This document shows, in pieces, positions 1-7,941 of a stretch of 46,665 nt of DNA. This stretch comes from Isoptericola sp. QY 916. GTDB lineage: Bacteria > Actinomycetota > Actinomycetes > Actinomycetales > Cellulomonadaceae. Location: contig JADHZE010000005.1 of assembly GCA_026934365.1 (NCBI GenBank), forward strand, positions 1 to 46,665, in the 5' to 3' direction. The notes beneath the pieces were generated by a model that was given only the letters and a program-made list of their open reading frames with translations, searched no databases and was not told where the DNA came from. How positions within the stretch are numbered: the first letter of the stretch is position 1; the number at the start of each line of letters is the position of its first letter. Position numbers and translations under genes: made by a program.

Positions 1-38
1 GTGGTGCGGGCGGCGGCGGTGCCGACCGCCCGCACCAC
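1..38 (-). terminator. strong hairpin, probable terminator of the DUF4397 gene
   Basis: Bases 1-13 (GTGGTGCGGGCGG) are the exact reverse complement of 26-38. Inside, CGGC/GCCG extends the stem over a 3-base loop with one bulged A. It lies 20 bases beyond the stop of the leftward DUF4397 gene. There is no clear T-run. The window starts here, so it could also serve a gene on the left. Confidence 0.7.
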
Positions 39-58
39 GGCGGAGCGTGCGTGCGACG

Positions 59-967
59 TCATCGGCGGGTCGAGCCCGGCCGGTGAGCGTGCTCGCGCGC
101 GTGCAGCCGTGCCGCCCGGACGAGCTCGTATCCCGCGATCGCGAGGAACATGACCACCAGCGCGCTGCCGACCAGGAGGGCGGCGGTGCTGAACCCGCTG
201 CTGGGGGCCTCGAACCCGGACGTGGCGTCGGCCGCGAGACCGGACATCCCGGCGGGCACGCCGTCGGGAGAGGAGTGGAGCCCGTCCACCGTCTGCGTGG
301 CCAGCGCGAGGGTGTCGTCGTCCAGGCTGCCCCAGGCGTACGCGATGGTGTTGACCCCCTCTGCGACCTCGACGTCCGTCGGCCCGAGCACCGGTTCCGT
401 GGTGCCGGCCGCGGCCACGGCGGCCGAGACCGTTCCCGCCGGGAGGTCGAGGCTCTGCTCGTCGGGGTTCTCCAGCCCGCTGATCACCGGCTCGCCGCCG
501 GCGAGGACGTCCACGGCCGGCGCCGCGGCGACGTGCCGGACGGTGAGGCGGCCCTCGCCGGCCGCCGTCGCCGACATGTCGTTGGTGAAGAGCGTGGCGG
601 TCGGGCCGCCGTCGGCGTCCAGGTGGGCGACCGCGGTGTAGTTGCCGCCCGCCTCGAGCTCCAGGTCGACCGGCCCGATCACGGGGTCGCTCGTGTCCTC
701 GGCGTCGGGCGCGGTGATCGCGACGGAGTACGTCCCCGCGGGCAGGTCGAGCGGGCCCGCCATGTCGCCGGGCTCGAAGTCGTCGACGGTGAGCTCGTCG
801 TCGACCCACACGTCGACGGGGGTGTCGGGGACGCCGTGCATCACCGACAGCACCGCGTCGTCCTCGGCCGCGGCGGCGGCCGGGACGAGCCCGACCGCGG
901 AGAGTCCCAGTGCTGCGAAGGCGGTCACCCCGACGAGTGCGGCGCTGCGCCGTGCGGTGCGTTCCAT
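59..967 (-). CDS. DUF4397 domain-containing secreted, membrane-anchored protein
   Basis: A 302-residue exported protein. The N-terminus (MERTARRSA, then a hydrophobic stretch ending in an Ala-rich AAAAA site) is a Sec signal peptide. The body shows two DUF4397-type beta modules, each with 'VxHxxPxxPVDV'-like and 'DLPAGT' motifs: 'VMHGVPDTPVDVWVDD' and 'VRHVAAAPAVDVLAGG'. The C-terminus has one membrane helix (ALLVGSALVVMFLAIAGYEL) followed by a basic tail, so the modules should sit outside the cell. The start at 967 has GGGAGG four bases upstream. The same frame stays open further 5', but that part is low-complexity and lies antisense to nothing real. DUF4397 has no assigned activity; surface or adhesion roles are inference. 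It lies downstream of the fasciclin gene on the same strand. Confidence 0.9.
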   Translation of the reverse strand: MERTARRSAALVGVTAFAALGLSAVGLVPAAAAAEDDAVLSVMHGVPDTPVDVWVDDELTVDDFEPGDMAGPLDLPAGTYSVAITAPDAEDTSDPVIGPVDLELEAGGNYTAVAHLDADGGPTATLFTNDMSATAAGEGRLTVRHVAAAPAVDVLAGGEPVISGLENPDEQSLDLPAGTVSAAVAAAGTTEPVLGPTDVEVAEGVNTIAYAWGSLDDDTLALATQTVDGLHSSPDGVPAGMSGLAADATSGFEAPSSGFSTAALLVGSALVVMFLAIAGYELVRAARLHAREHAHRPGSTRR

Positions 968-1069
968 GGTGCCTCCCGGTGTCGTGGCCCTCGGGCCGTG
1001 TCCGTGCTGACACCTCTTGTTCCGGCTCGGAGCCGTCCGCGGATGCAATCTTGTTGAGATTTGTATTTC

Positions 1070-1082
1070 TAGCCTTGCTAGC
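1070..1082. promoter_or_regulatory. short inverted repeat in AT-rich leader of the DUF4397 gene
   Basis: CTAGC-ctt-GCTAG is a perfect 5-bp inverted repeat. It sits in the only AT-rich patch of the 967-1144 gap (about 1046-1083), upstream of the leftward DUF4397 gene. A promoter or operator is likely here. I cannot fix a -35/-10 pair with good spacing. Confidence 0.3.
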
Positions 1083-1100
1083 AGATGTGCGGACAAGCGC

Positions 1101-1132
1101 GAGGGCCCCGCCGGCATCCCGGCGAGGCCCTC
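1101..1132 (-). terminator. hairpin terminator after the fasciclin gene
   Basis: GAGGGCCCCGCCGG (1101-1114), loop CATC, CCGGCGAGGCCCTC (1119-1132): 14 positions with a single C-A mismatch. It starts 11 bases past the stop of the leftward fasciclin gene. There is no T-run, which is common in high-GC actinobacteria. Confidence 0.7.
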
Positions 1133-1143
1133 GGCGCTCGCGG

Positions 1144-1797
1144 TCAGAGGTCCAGCGGCCGGAGCACCGCGCTGATGCCGTGGGCGATCTGCACGTTGCC
1201 CTTGTTGAGGTCGAGCTTGCTCCGGACGAGGAACGGGTCGACGTCGTTGCGGTCCCGGTCGATGAGCCGCACCAGCGGCACCCACCGGCTCAGGACGTCG
1301 ACCCGGAACGTCGCACCCTGCGCGGTCGTCAGGCGGGCCCCGTCGGAGCGCAGCGCCTGCCGGGCGTCGATCGTGGCGCCGGGCACGACGTGGTAGAGCA
1401 GCACCTGCTCGACGGCGTCGACCCCTGCCGCGGCCACGACCCGGCGCAGCACGCCCTCCTCCGTGCGCTCCCAGCGGTGGGTGAGGTCGAACGCCAGGAG
1501 CTGGAACGCACGGTCGTTCGGCAGGAACGCCGTGAGGGGGACCGTGCCGTCGGCCAGCACGGCGACAGGGCTGTCCGGCTTGGCCTCCAGCACCGCCGCG
1601 ACCGCCTGGTCGACCACGTCGAAGTCGTACCAGTTGCGGTCGAAGGTGTCGCCGTCGGAAGCCAGCACCGCGGCCAGGCTGGTCGTCCCCGCGGGCGGGG
1701 CCGCCGTGGCGGTGGTCGCGGCTGCGGTGCCCAGCAGGCCCAGGGCGGCCACGCACACGGCACCCCAGGCGGTCCGGGTAGCGGTTCGAAGCTTCAT
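1144..1797 (-). CDS. secreted fasciclin (FAS1) domain protein
   Basis: About 217 residues: a signal peptide (MKLRTATRTAWG, hydrophobic core, cleavage near 'TATAAPPA') followed by one FAS1 domain. Recognisable family landmarks are the H1-like motif 'LTAFLPNDRAFQLLA', the H2 motif 'LLYHVVPGATI' and the terminal 'VQIAHGISAVLRPL', which matches the usual '...I.V.IDGVLLP' end. FAS1 domains act in adhesion on cell surfaces. No anchor is visible, so it is probably released or loosely bound. An AAGGAG motif precedes two in-frame ATGs. The one at 1797 has nine-base spacing and is preferred; the one at 1803 has only three. It precedes the DUF4397 gene on the same strand, with a terminator between, so they are probably separate transcripts. 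Confidence 0.9.
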   Translation of the reverse strand: MKLRTATRTAWGAVCVAALGLLGTAAATTATAAPPAGTTSLAAVLASDGDTFDRNWYDFDVVDQAVAAVLEAKPDSPVAVLADGTVPLTAFLPNDRAFQLLAFDLTHRWERTEEGVLRRVVAAAGVDAVEQVLLYHVVPGATIDARQALRSDGARLTTAQGATFRVDVLSRWVPLVRLIDRDRNDVDPFLVRSKLDLNKGNVQIAHGISAVLRPLDL

Positions 1798-1927
1798 CGT
1801 CATCGACTCCTTCGGGTCCACAGGGCGCGGCCTCGGGCGGCCGCGAGGTGCGGGTGCACCTGCCTGCTCTTCGCCCGTCGGCGCGGCCCCGGATGCACCC
1901 TTCTGCGGACGGCGCCCCCGGCCCTGC

Positions 1928-2713
1928 TCAGGAGCGGAACGCCGCACCCATGACGTCGCGCGCCGTCCCCGTGCGGTCGAGGAAGCCGACGCCGCCGGCC
2001 TGGAGCTCGCGGGCGGCGTCGACCAGGGCGGACAGGGCGTTCCACGCGAACGTGCCGCCGACGGAGACGCGTGCGACCCCGGCGTCGGCCAGCTCGGCGG
2101 GCGTGGGACCGCCCGCGACGAGCAGCGCGTTGACGGGCCGGTCGACCTCGCGGCAGACGGTGGCGATCGCGGCGGTGTCGCGCAGCCCCGGCGCGTACAG
2201 CACGTGGGCGCCCGCCTCCTGGTAGGCCTGCAGCCGCGCGATCGTGTCGGCGAGGTCGTCCCGCCCGTACAGGTGGTTCTCGCAGCGGGCCGTGAGCACC
2301 AGGTCGCCGGCAGCCTCGGCCGCGGCGGCCACGCGCTCGACGGCGAGGCCCCGGTCGTACACCGGCTCGTCGTCCCGGCCGGTGGCGTCCTCGACGGAGG
2401 CGCCGGCCACGCCGGCGTCGCGGGCGTCCGCGACGGTGCGGGCGACGTCGGCGGGGGAGTCGGCGAAGCCGTTCTCCAGGTCCGCGCTCACGGGCACGTC
2501 GACGGCGGCCGCGAGCGCGGCGGCGTGCGCGAGCGCCTCGTCCCGGGTGACGGCGCCGTCGGGCCGGCCGAGCGTCGCGGCGAACCCGCTGCTCGTCGTC
2601 GCGACGGCGGCGAAGCCGAGGGCGGCGAGGATCCGCGCGGACCCGGCGTCCCACGCGTTCGGCAGCAGGAGCGGGTCGCCGGGGCGGTGCAGGGCGAGGA
2701 AGTCGGCGCGCAT
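1928..2713 (-). CDS. isocitrate lyase/phosphoenolpyruvate mutase family protein
   Basis: A 261-residue cytoplasmic TIM-barrel enzyme. The start 'LLLPNAWDAGSARILAALGF' and the metal-binding segment 'SADLENGF' (D78, E80) are typical of PEP mutase/methylisocitrate-lyase relatives. 'SVEDATG' and 'LTARCENHLYGRDDL' follow in the expected order. The KKCGH cysteine loop of true isocitrate lyase is absent. It is therefore one of the many small family members annotated as PEP mutase-like oxaloacetate or C-C bond lyases, and the substrate cannot be told from sequence. The neighbours give no pathway clue. The next gene upstream (2867, lipoprotein) is divergent. Confidence 0.9.
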   Translation of the reverse strand: MRADFLALHRPGDPLLLPNAWDAGSARILAALGFAAVATTSSGFAATLGRPDGAVTRDEALAHAAALAAAVDVPVSADLENGFADSPADVARTVADARDAGVAGASVEDATGRDDEPVYDRGLAVERVAAAAEAAGDLVLTARCENHLYGRDDLADTIARLQAYQEAGAHVLYAPGLRDTAAIATVCREVDRPVNALLVAGGPTPAELADAGVARVSVGGTFAWNALSALVDAARELQAGGVGFLDRTGTARDVMGAAFRS

Positions 2714-2866
2714 GCCGGGCACGCTACCGACGGGCGCCGACACGGCGGTGAGGTCGGAACGCGGTATCAGCGCAGATCGCGCGCTCTCTCCACGGGTAGG
2801 ACGACGCGCGGCACCGCGGAGTCCTCTGACCGCGACGACGCGGCCCGGTTCTTCCGGGAGGGCGAG

Positions 2867-3664
2867 ATGAGACGAGGCCTGGGCGCTCTGGCAGTCCTGC
2901 TGGTCCTGGCGACGACCGCGTGCGGGGACGGCGGAGAGCTGCCCGACGCGGACGCGGGCGCCACGGAGCCGCCCGCGACGACGTCCGAGTCCGTGCGGCC
3001 CGGCGACGAGGGCGACGGCGGCAGCAGGGACGACGACGGCGACGGGAACGATGCGGGCGAGGACCTCGAGGAACCGCTGCCGCAGGCGGGCGGCGCGGCC
3101 CAGGCCGACCTCCCCGGGCTCCTCATGGGCGGTGAGGACTTCGTGCTCGTCGGCGACGCGTGGTGCGGTCTCGCCTCGATCCAGACGAACGGGGTGCCCG
3201 AGGGCGTGACCGTGGAGATCGAGCGGGTGTCGGTCCTGACCGCGGGCGCTGCGCTGGCGAGCTCGGACTGCGGTGAGCCGCCCTGCGTCGGCGAGCCGCT
3301 CGCGCCGGGCACCCTCTCGTGCTGGGTCGCCGTGCGGCCGCCCGACCCCGGGACGGAGCTGGTCGACGTCTCGTTCGCCGCGAGCGCCACCTGCCCCACC
3401 CAGCGGCAGTGCGACGAGTTCAAGGCGGCGATGACGCTCCACACCGTCTGGTCGATGTGCCACCCGCCCGACGACGTCGTGTACGACTGCGACCCGGCGA
3501 GCGACGAGTCCTCCGAGGCACCGACGGAGGAGTCCGGCGAGCCGGAGACCGGGGAGCCGAGCGAGGCGCCGGAGAACGAGGTGACCGAGACGCCGGAGGA
3601 GGTCACGCAGGAACCGGCCGACGAGCCCGCCGACGAGCCCACCGAGGAACGGGTCCTTCCGTGA
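2867..3664 (+). CDS. lipoprotein with acidic Pro/Glu-rich tail, unknown function
   Basis: 265 residues, no family recognised. The N-terminus is a lipoprotein signal (MRRGLGALAVLLVLATTAC, lipid-modified Cys at 19). A long acidic Asp/Glu/Gly linker (about 20-80) follows, then a folded core (about 85-215) with seven or more cysteines (WCGL, DCGEPPCVG, SCWV, TCPTQRQCDEF, MCHPP, DCDP) that probably form disulfides outside the cell. The last 50 residues are a repetitive Glu-Pro-Thr tail. GGGAGG lies upstream of the ATG. The stop overlaps the GTG of the next gene by four bases, so the two are translationally coupled and probably act together at the membrane. Confidence 0.85.
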   Translation: MRRGLGALAVLLVLATTACGDGGELPDADAGATEPPATTSESVRPGDEGDGGSRDDDGDGNDAGEDLEEPLPQAGGAAQADLPGLLMGGEDFVLVGDAWCGLASIQTNGVPEGVTVEIERVSVLTAGAALASSDCGEPPCVGEPLAPGTLSCWVAVRPPDPGTELVDVSFAASATCPTQRQCDEFKAAMTLHTVWSMCHPPDDVVYDCDPASDESSEAPTEESGEPETGEPSEAPENEVTETPEEVTQEPADEPADEPTEERVLP

Positions 3665-4566
3665 CCCAGCAGCCGTCACCGCCGGCGCACGAACCGAGCG
3701 TCCTGGCGCGCGTCTGGTCGGTGCTGGGCACGGTGGTCGCCCCGGCGACGTTCGTCACGGCGATCCTGTTCTACTTCGGCTACGTCACGACCCGCGCGCA
3801 GTACCTGTACTTCGGCGTGGACGTCGACCTGCTCGGGTACAGCACGCAGGAGTTCGTCATGCGCAGCCCGCAGCCGCTCCTGGTGCCGATGCTCGCGGTG
3901 TTGCTCGTGGGGGCGGGGCTGGTGCTCGCGGACGCGGCGCTGCGGCGGAGGCTCGCCGGCGCCCCTGCTCCGGTGGCGCACCGCTGGACGCTCGGGCTGA
4001 CGGTCGGCGGCGCCGTCGTGCTGGCGGTCGGCGTGACGCTGGTCGTGGCCTATCCGGCGCTCGCGGCCTGGGTCCCGTACCCGTTGGTGACCCCGCTGGT
4101 GATCGGCGTCGGGTCGGCGGGCCTCGCGTACGGCCTCACCTGGTCCCACCGCAGGCGGGGCACGGGACCGGACGCCGGGCCGACGACGGGCACCGACCCC
4201 GCACGGACGGCCGTCCTGCTGCTGGTCCTCACGGTGGTCGCCGCGCTCTTCTGGGCCACCGGCACGGTGGCCGAGTGGACGGGACGCGGTCAGGCCAAGG
4301 CGCTCGCCCGCGACCTGGGCAGCCTGCCCGCCGTCGTCGTCGACACCCCGCAGCAGCTGCAGGTGGGCGACCCGGCAGTGGTGGAGGAGGGTCTCGCGGC
4401 CGGGGACGGCGAGTACCGGTACCGCTACCGCGGCCTGCGGCTGCTGGTCGAGGGCGGAGACGCCCTCTTCCTCGTCCCCGACAGGTGGTCGCCGCACGGG
4501 TCGACGCTGGTGGTGCCGCTCGACGACGTCCGCGTGAAGCTCCGGTTCGTCAACGACCCGCCCTGA
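3661..4566 (+). CDS. multi-spanning membrane protein, unknown function
   Basis: 301 residues, GTG start inside the GTGA overlap with the upstream lipoprotein stop. I count five likely membrane helices: about residues 17-42, 70-92, 103-128, 138-152 and 182-203. A soluble C-terminal part of roughly 95 residues follows, with 'YRYRYRGLRLLVEGGDALFLVPDRW'-like beta strands (read in pieces). Similar membrane proteins ending in 'YRYxGLRLL...LPxxW' are common hypothetical proteins in actinobacteria. No catalytic motif is visible. Coupling to the lipoprotein gene suggests a two-part envelope complex; this is inference. Confidence 0.85.
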   Translation: MTQQPSPPAHEPSVLARVWSVLGTVVAPATFVTAILFYFGYVTTRAQYLYFGVDVDLLGYSTQEFVMRSPQPLLVPMLAVLLVGAGLVLADAALRRRLAGAPAPVAHRWTLGLTVGGAVVLAVGVTLVVAYPALAAWVPYPLVTPLVIGVGSAGLAYGLTWSHRRRGTGPDAGPTTGTDPARTAVLLLVLTVVAALFWATGTVAEWTGRGQAKALARDLGSLPAVVVDTPQQLQVGDPAVVEEGLAAGDGEYRYRYRGLRLLVEGGDALFLVPDRWSPHGSTLVVPLDDVRVKLRFVNDPP

Positions 4567-4569
4567 GCG

Positions 4570-4590
4570 CTCCCGCTCCTCCTGCGGGAG
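4570..4590. other. 7-bp hairpin in the intergenic gap
   Basis: CTCCCGC (4570-4576), a 7-base loop, then GCGGGAG (4584-4590), just past the stop at 4566 and ahead of the DUF202 gene. There is no T-run. It may be a weak terminator or attenuating structure within the run of rightward genes. Confidence 0.35.
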
Positions 4591-4631
4591 GATGTCGGCA
4601 GCACCCGCAGAGACGAAGGAGGCACGTCGAC

Positions 4632-4994
4632 GTGAGCCGCGAGCGTTTCCCACGCTGGGTCTACGAGAGGGGCTCGGAGCCCGACCCGCGGTTCTCGCTG
4701 GCCAACGAGCGCACCATCCTCGCGTGGCTCCGGACGGCCCTGGGGCTGATCGCCGGCGGCACGGCGCTCGAGGCGCTGGACCTGCCGATGGAGCCGCACC
4801 TGCGCCTCACGTCTGCGATCGTGCTGCTCGTGGCGGGCGCCGTCGTGCCGGTCGCGGCGGCGGTCGAGTGGGCCCGCTCGGAGCGCGCCATGCGGGAGCA
4901 CGGCCCGCTGCCGGGCGCGATCACCGGGTTCGTGCTGGTCGTGACCATCACCGTCGTGGGCATCCTCGTGCTGCTCGCCCTGCTGCTGTACTGA
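4632..4994 (+). CDS. DUF202 (YidH-type) membrane protein
   Basis: 120 residues with the DUF202 signature near the N-terminus: 'PDPRFSLANERTILAWLRTALGLIAGG'. Three membrane helices follow (about residues 34-52, 60-79 and 95-118), with the N-terminus inside. The GTG start at 4632 is chosen because GGAGG lies nine bases upstream; no ATG in frame precedes the conserved domain. DUF202 proteins (E. coli YidG/YidH) have no established role. A second, divergent DUF202 gene starts 15 bases downstream, so the pair probably works together, as paired DUF202 genes often do. Confidence 0.92.
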   Translation: MSRERFPRWVYERGSEPDPRFSLANERTILAWLRTALGLIAGGTALEALDLPMEPHLRLTSAIVLLVAGAVVPVAAAVEWARSERAMREHGPLPGAITGFVLVVTITVVGILVLLALLLY

Positions 4995-5009
4995 CGGGAC
5001 GGCGCCGAC

Positions 5010-5363
5010 ATGACCGACCGCCCCGACCCGCCGCTCGTCGGCCCCGAGCGCGACCGCGGCCTCCAGGCCGAGCGGACGGCGCTCGCGTGGCGACGCACGC
5101 TGCTCTCCTTCACCGCGGCGTGCGCGGTGGCGTGGCAGACGCTGCCGGGCGTGGACGGTGCGACGTCGTTCCTCCTCGCCGCCGCCGTCGGGCTGGTGCT
5201 CACGCCTCCGCTGTGGTGGTTCGCCCAGCGGCACGCCCGCCACACCCACCGGCACCTCGACACGGCCGAGCCGCGCCTCCGCCACGGGCGGCGGATCGTC
5301 GTGATGTGCGCGGGCACGGCCCTGCTCGGCCTCGCCGGGCTGGTGGCGGTCGTCGTCTTCTGA
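5010..5363 (+). CDS. DUF202 membrane protein, second copy
   Basis: 117 residues. It carries a shortened DUF202 motif ('DRGLQAERTALAWRRTLLSFTAACAVAW') and three hydrophobic segments (about 29-47, 54-72, 96-117). It differs clearly from the protein encoded just upstream, so it is a paralogous partner and not a recent duplicate. The gap of 15 bases and the shared strand indicate one transcript. The ATG at 5010 follows GACGGGACGGCG, a weak ribosome binding site, so translation may be partly coupled to the upstream gene. Confidence 0.9.
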   Translation: MTDRPDPPLVGPERDRGLQAERTALAWRRTLLSFTAACAVAWQTLPGVDGATSFLLAAAVGLVLTPPLWWFAQRHARHTHRHLDTAEPRLRHGRRIVVMCAGTALLGLAGLVAVVVF

Positions 5364-5400
5364 CGGCGGGCGGGCGCGCGGAGTCTGCTTCACTACCGCC

Positions 5401-6024
5401 ATGTTCGTGCTCGTGGGCCTGTTCCGGCTCGTCGTCGTCGCGCTCGGTCTCGTCGGCACGCGCGCCATCTGGCGCGACGGCGACGTCGAGGGCTTCGTCT
5501 ACTTCACCAACCTCACCAGCTTCCTGGCGGTGGCGGTCTTCGGCTGGGCCGCCGTCACGACGCTGCGGCGCCGCGAGCCACCGCCGGTCGGGGCGAAGGG
5601 ACTGGTCACGCTCGCCGCGGCCATCACCGGGCTGGTCGCGTGGCTGGTCCTCGCGCCGGAGGATCCGGACGCCCCGGCCGTCTTCCTCGGGCTCACGGAC
5701 GGGCAGGTCGAGCACCGGGCCCTGCCGATCGCCGTCGTGCTGGACTTCCTGCTGTTCGACCCGCACCGCCGCGCCCGCCTGCGCGACGCGGGCCTGTGGA
5801 TGCTGTTCCCCGTGCTGTACTTCGGCGCGATCCTGCTGCGCGGTCAGCTCAGCCCGGGCAGCGAGTACCCGTACGGGTTCATCGACCTGGACGCCCTCGG
5901 CTGGGGCGGGCTGGGGCTCAACCTGGTGCTCTACGGCGGCGCGTTCTACGCCCTCGGGCTGCTCGTCGTCGCCGTCGACCGGGTGCTCCCCGCCCGCCCC
6001 CTCGGGGGGAACGTCAGGGAGTGA
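5401..6024 (+). CDS. Pr6Pr (FAR-17a/AIG1-like) family membrane protein
   Basis: 207 residues with six predicted membrane helices. The landmarks 'FVYFTNLTSFLAV', 'LDFLLFDPH' and 'YPYGFIDL' fit the bacterial Pr6Pr family, related to FAR-17a/AIG1-like membrane hydrolases. No function is proven for the bacterial members. It follows the DUF202 pair by 37 bases on the same strand and may close that transcript. Its 3' end overlaps the 3' end of the leftward alkyl sulfatase gene by 11 bases (6014-6024), a convergent overlap with no room for a separate terminator. Confidence 0.88.
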   Translation: MFVLVGLFRLVVVALGLVGTRAIWRDGDVEGFVYFTNLTSFLAVAVFGWAAVTTLRRREPPPVGAKGLVTLAAAITGLVAWLVLAPEDPDAPAVFLGLTDGQVEHRALPIAVVLDFLLFDPHRRARLRDAGLWMLFPVLYFGAILLRGQLSPGSEYPYGFIDLDALGWGGLGLNLVLYGGAFYALGLLVVAVDRVLPARPLGGNVRE

Positions 6025-7897
6025 CGATCGAGAAGTTCTTGTCGCCCGGGTCGAGGACGGCGGTCAGGCGGCCGAGCGCGGAGGCGTCGCCCGTGACCTG
6101 GATGCCCGCGGCCGCAAGGGCGTCGGGATTACCGGCGGCGAGGGCCGGCAGGGCAGCTCGCGTCGAGGTGATGGTCGCATCCGCGTCGCCCTGCTGGGGG
6201 GCGGCGCTGTACGACAGGACGCCGTTCTTGAGCCAGACGCGGTACCGCCGGTCCGTGTCGGTGACGACGACGTCGATGGTGACCTTGACGTCCCAGGCGG
6301 CCGGGCCGTTCACCTGGATGGCCACGGCGTCGAACAGCATCTCGGGGGAGAGGTTGGCGATGACGTCGGGCGCATTCGTCTCGGTCGGGGTGCCGAACTG
6401 GCCGTCGCGCAGCTCGGTGGCGCCCGAGAGGTAGAAGTCGCGCCAGGTGCCGTTCTCGGAGCCGTAGCCGAGCTGCTCGTACGTGTCGGCCAGGAGCTCG
6501 CGTGCGGCGGCGTGGTCGGGCTCGGCGAACACGGCGTGGTTGGCGGCCTCCGCGGCCCAGCGGTAGTCGCCGGCATCGAACGCCTCGCGTGCGTTCGCGA
6601 CGAGCGCGTCGACGCCGCCGGCGAGCTTCGCGTACCGCTTGGCCCGCTCGACCGGGGTGTGCTCCCACAGGTGCGCCGGGTTGCCGTCGAACCAGCCCAG
6701 GTAGCGCTGGTAGATCGCCTTGACGTTGTGGCTGACGGAGCCGTAGTAGCCGCGAGCGTTCCACGCGTTCTCCAGCGCCGGAGGCAGCGTGATCTCCTCC
6801 GCGATCTCCGGGCCGGTGAGGCCCTTGTTGAGGAGGCGCAGGGTCTGGTCGTGCAGGTAGGCGTAGATGTCGCGCTGGTCCTGCAGGAACTTCACGACGC
6901 GGTCGTGGCCCCAGGTGGGCCAGTGGTGCGACGCGAAGACGACTTCGACGTCGCCGAAGAGGTCGACCGTCTCGGTGAGGTACTTCGACCAGGCGTGCGG
7001 GTCGCGTACGACGGCGCCACGCAGCGTCAGGAGATTGTGCAGCGTGTGGGTGGCGTCTTCGGCCGAGCAGAGAGCCTTGTGGTCGGGCAGGTAGATGAGC
7101 ATCTCCGACGGCGCCTCGGTGCCGGGCGCCATCTGGAAGACGAAGCGGACACCGTCGATGATCTCCTCGTGGCCCGTCGTCGAGATGGTGTCCGTCGGGG
7201 GCACGAACGTGACCTCGCCCGTGGAGATGGTCTGACCGAGACCGGCACCGACGCCGCCCTGGGGCCCTCGAGCGAGGGCGGCGCCGTACATGTAGGCCGC
7301 GCGGCGGTTCATCGCGACGCCCGCGTACACGTTCTCCGAGACGGCGTGCTCCACGAAGCCCTCGGGTGCGTAGATCCGGACCTTGCCTGAGTCGACGTCC
7401 TCCTGGGACACGAACCCCTTGGTGCCGCCGAAGTGGTCGGCGTGCGAGTGCGTGTAGATGACCGCTGTCACGGGACGGTCGCCGCGGTGCTCGCGGTACA
7501 GCGCGAGCGCGGCCTCGCCGGTCTCCTTCGTGAGCAGGGTGTCGATGATGATGACGCCCTCGTCGCCCTCGATGATCGATGTGTTCGACAGGTCCATGCC
7601 GCGCACCTGGTAGATGCCGGGGGTCACCTCGAACAGTCCTTCGACGGCATTGAGCTGCGACTGCCGCCACAGGCTCGGGTTCACGGTGTCCGGGGCGTCA
7701 CCCTGGAGGAAGGCGTAGGAGTCGTTGTCCCACACGACGTCACCCGCCGCGTTCGTCACGGCGTTCGGGGTGCGTCGGCCGATCAGACCGCGCGTCGCGT
7801 CCTCGAAGTCCTGGCGATCGGAGAACGGCAGGCCGTTCAGCATCGACTGCTGCTGGGCGGCGATCGTGGGCGTGGCTGGCTTCGGTGCGGTAGGCAT
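6014..7897 (-). CDS. SdsA-type alkyl sulfatase (MBL fold)
   Basis: 627 residues, the usual size for SdsA1/BDS1-like alkyl sulfatases, which hydrolyse primary alkyl sulfates such as SDS to alcohol and sulfate. The metallo-beta-lactamase zinc motif THSHADHFGG is intact at residues 149-158. The 'MLIYLPDHKAL' segment, the dimerisation helices ('AHLWEHTPVERAKRYAKLAGG') and a C-terminal SCP2-like domain ('IDVVVTDTDRRYRVWLKNGVLSY') follow in family order. There is no signal peptide, so unlike secreted SdsA1 it should be cytoplasmic and needs a transporter for its substrate. The SulP transporter gene ends 44 bases upstream on the same strand. The ATG has only a weak ribosome binding site, suggesting dependence on the upstream gene. 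Confidence 0.93.
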   Translation of the reverse strand: MPTAPKPATPTIAAQQQSMLNGLPFSDRQDFEDATRGLIGRRTPNAVTNAAGDVVWDNDSYAFLQGDAPDTVNPSLWRQSQLNAVEGLFEVTPGIYQVRGMDLSNTSIIEGDEGVIIIDTLLTKETGEAALALYREHRGDRPVTAVIYTHSHADHFGGTKGFVSQEDVDSGKVRIYAPEGFVEHAVSENVYAGVAMNRRAAYMYGAALARGPQGGVGAGLGQTISTGEVTFVPPTDTISTTGHEEIIDGVRFVFQMAPGTEAPSEMLIYLPDHKALCSAEDATHTLHNLLTLRGAVVRDPHAWSKYLTETVDLFGDVEVVFASHHWPTWGHDRVVKFLQDQRDIYAYLHDQTLRLLNKGLTGPEIAEEITLPPALENAWNARGYYGSVSHNVKAIYQRYLGWFDGNPAHLWEHTPVERAKRYAKLAGGVDALVANAREAFDAGDYRWAAEAANHAVFAEPDHAAARELLADTYEQLGYGSENGTWRDFYLSGATELRDGQFGTPTETNAPDVIANLSPEMLFDAVAIQVNGPAAWDVKVTIDVVVTDTDRRYRVWLKNGVLSYSAAPQQGDADATITSTRAALPALAAGNPDALAAAGIQVTGDASALGRLTAVLDPGDKNFSIVTP

Positions 7898-7941
7898 GGC
7901 GCCACGATGGCACCGCTCGCGCGGGGGCGCGCGGCGAGGGT

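Noticed and set aside
1928-2713. True isocitrate lyase or methylisocitrate lyase
   Set aside because: The catalytic cysteine loop KKCGH is missing and the protein is short, so only the superfamily is assigned.
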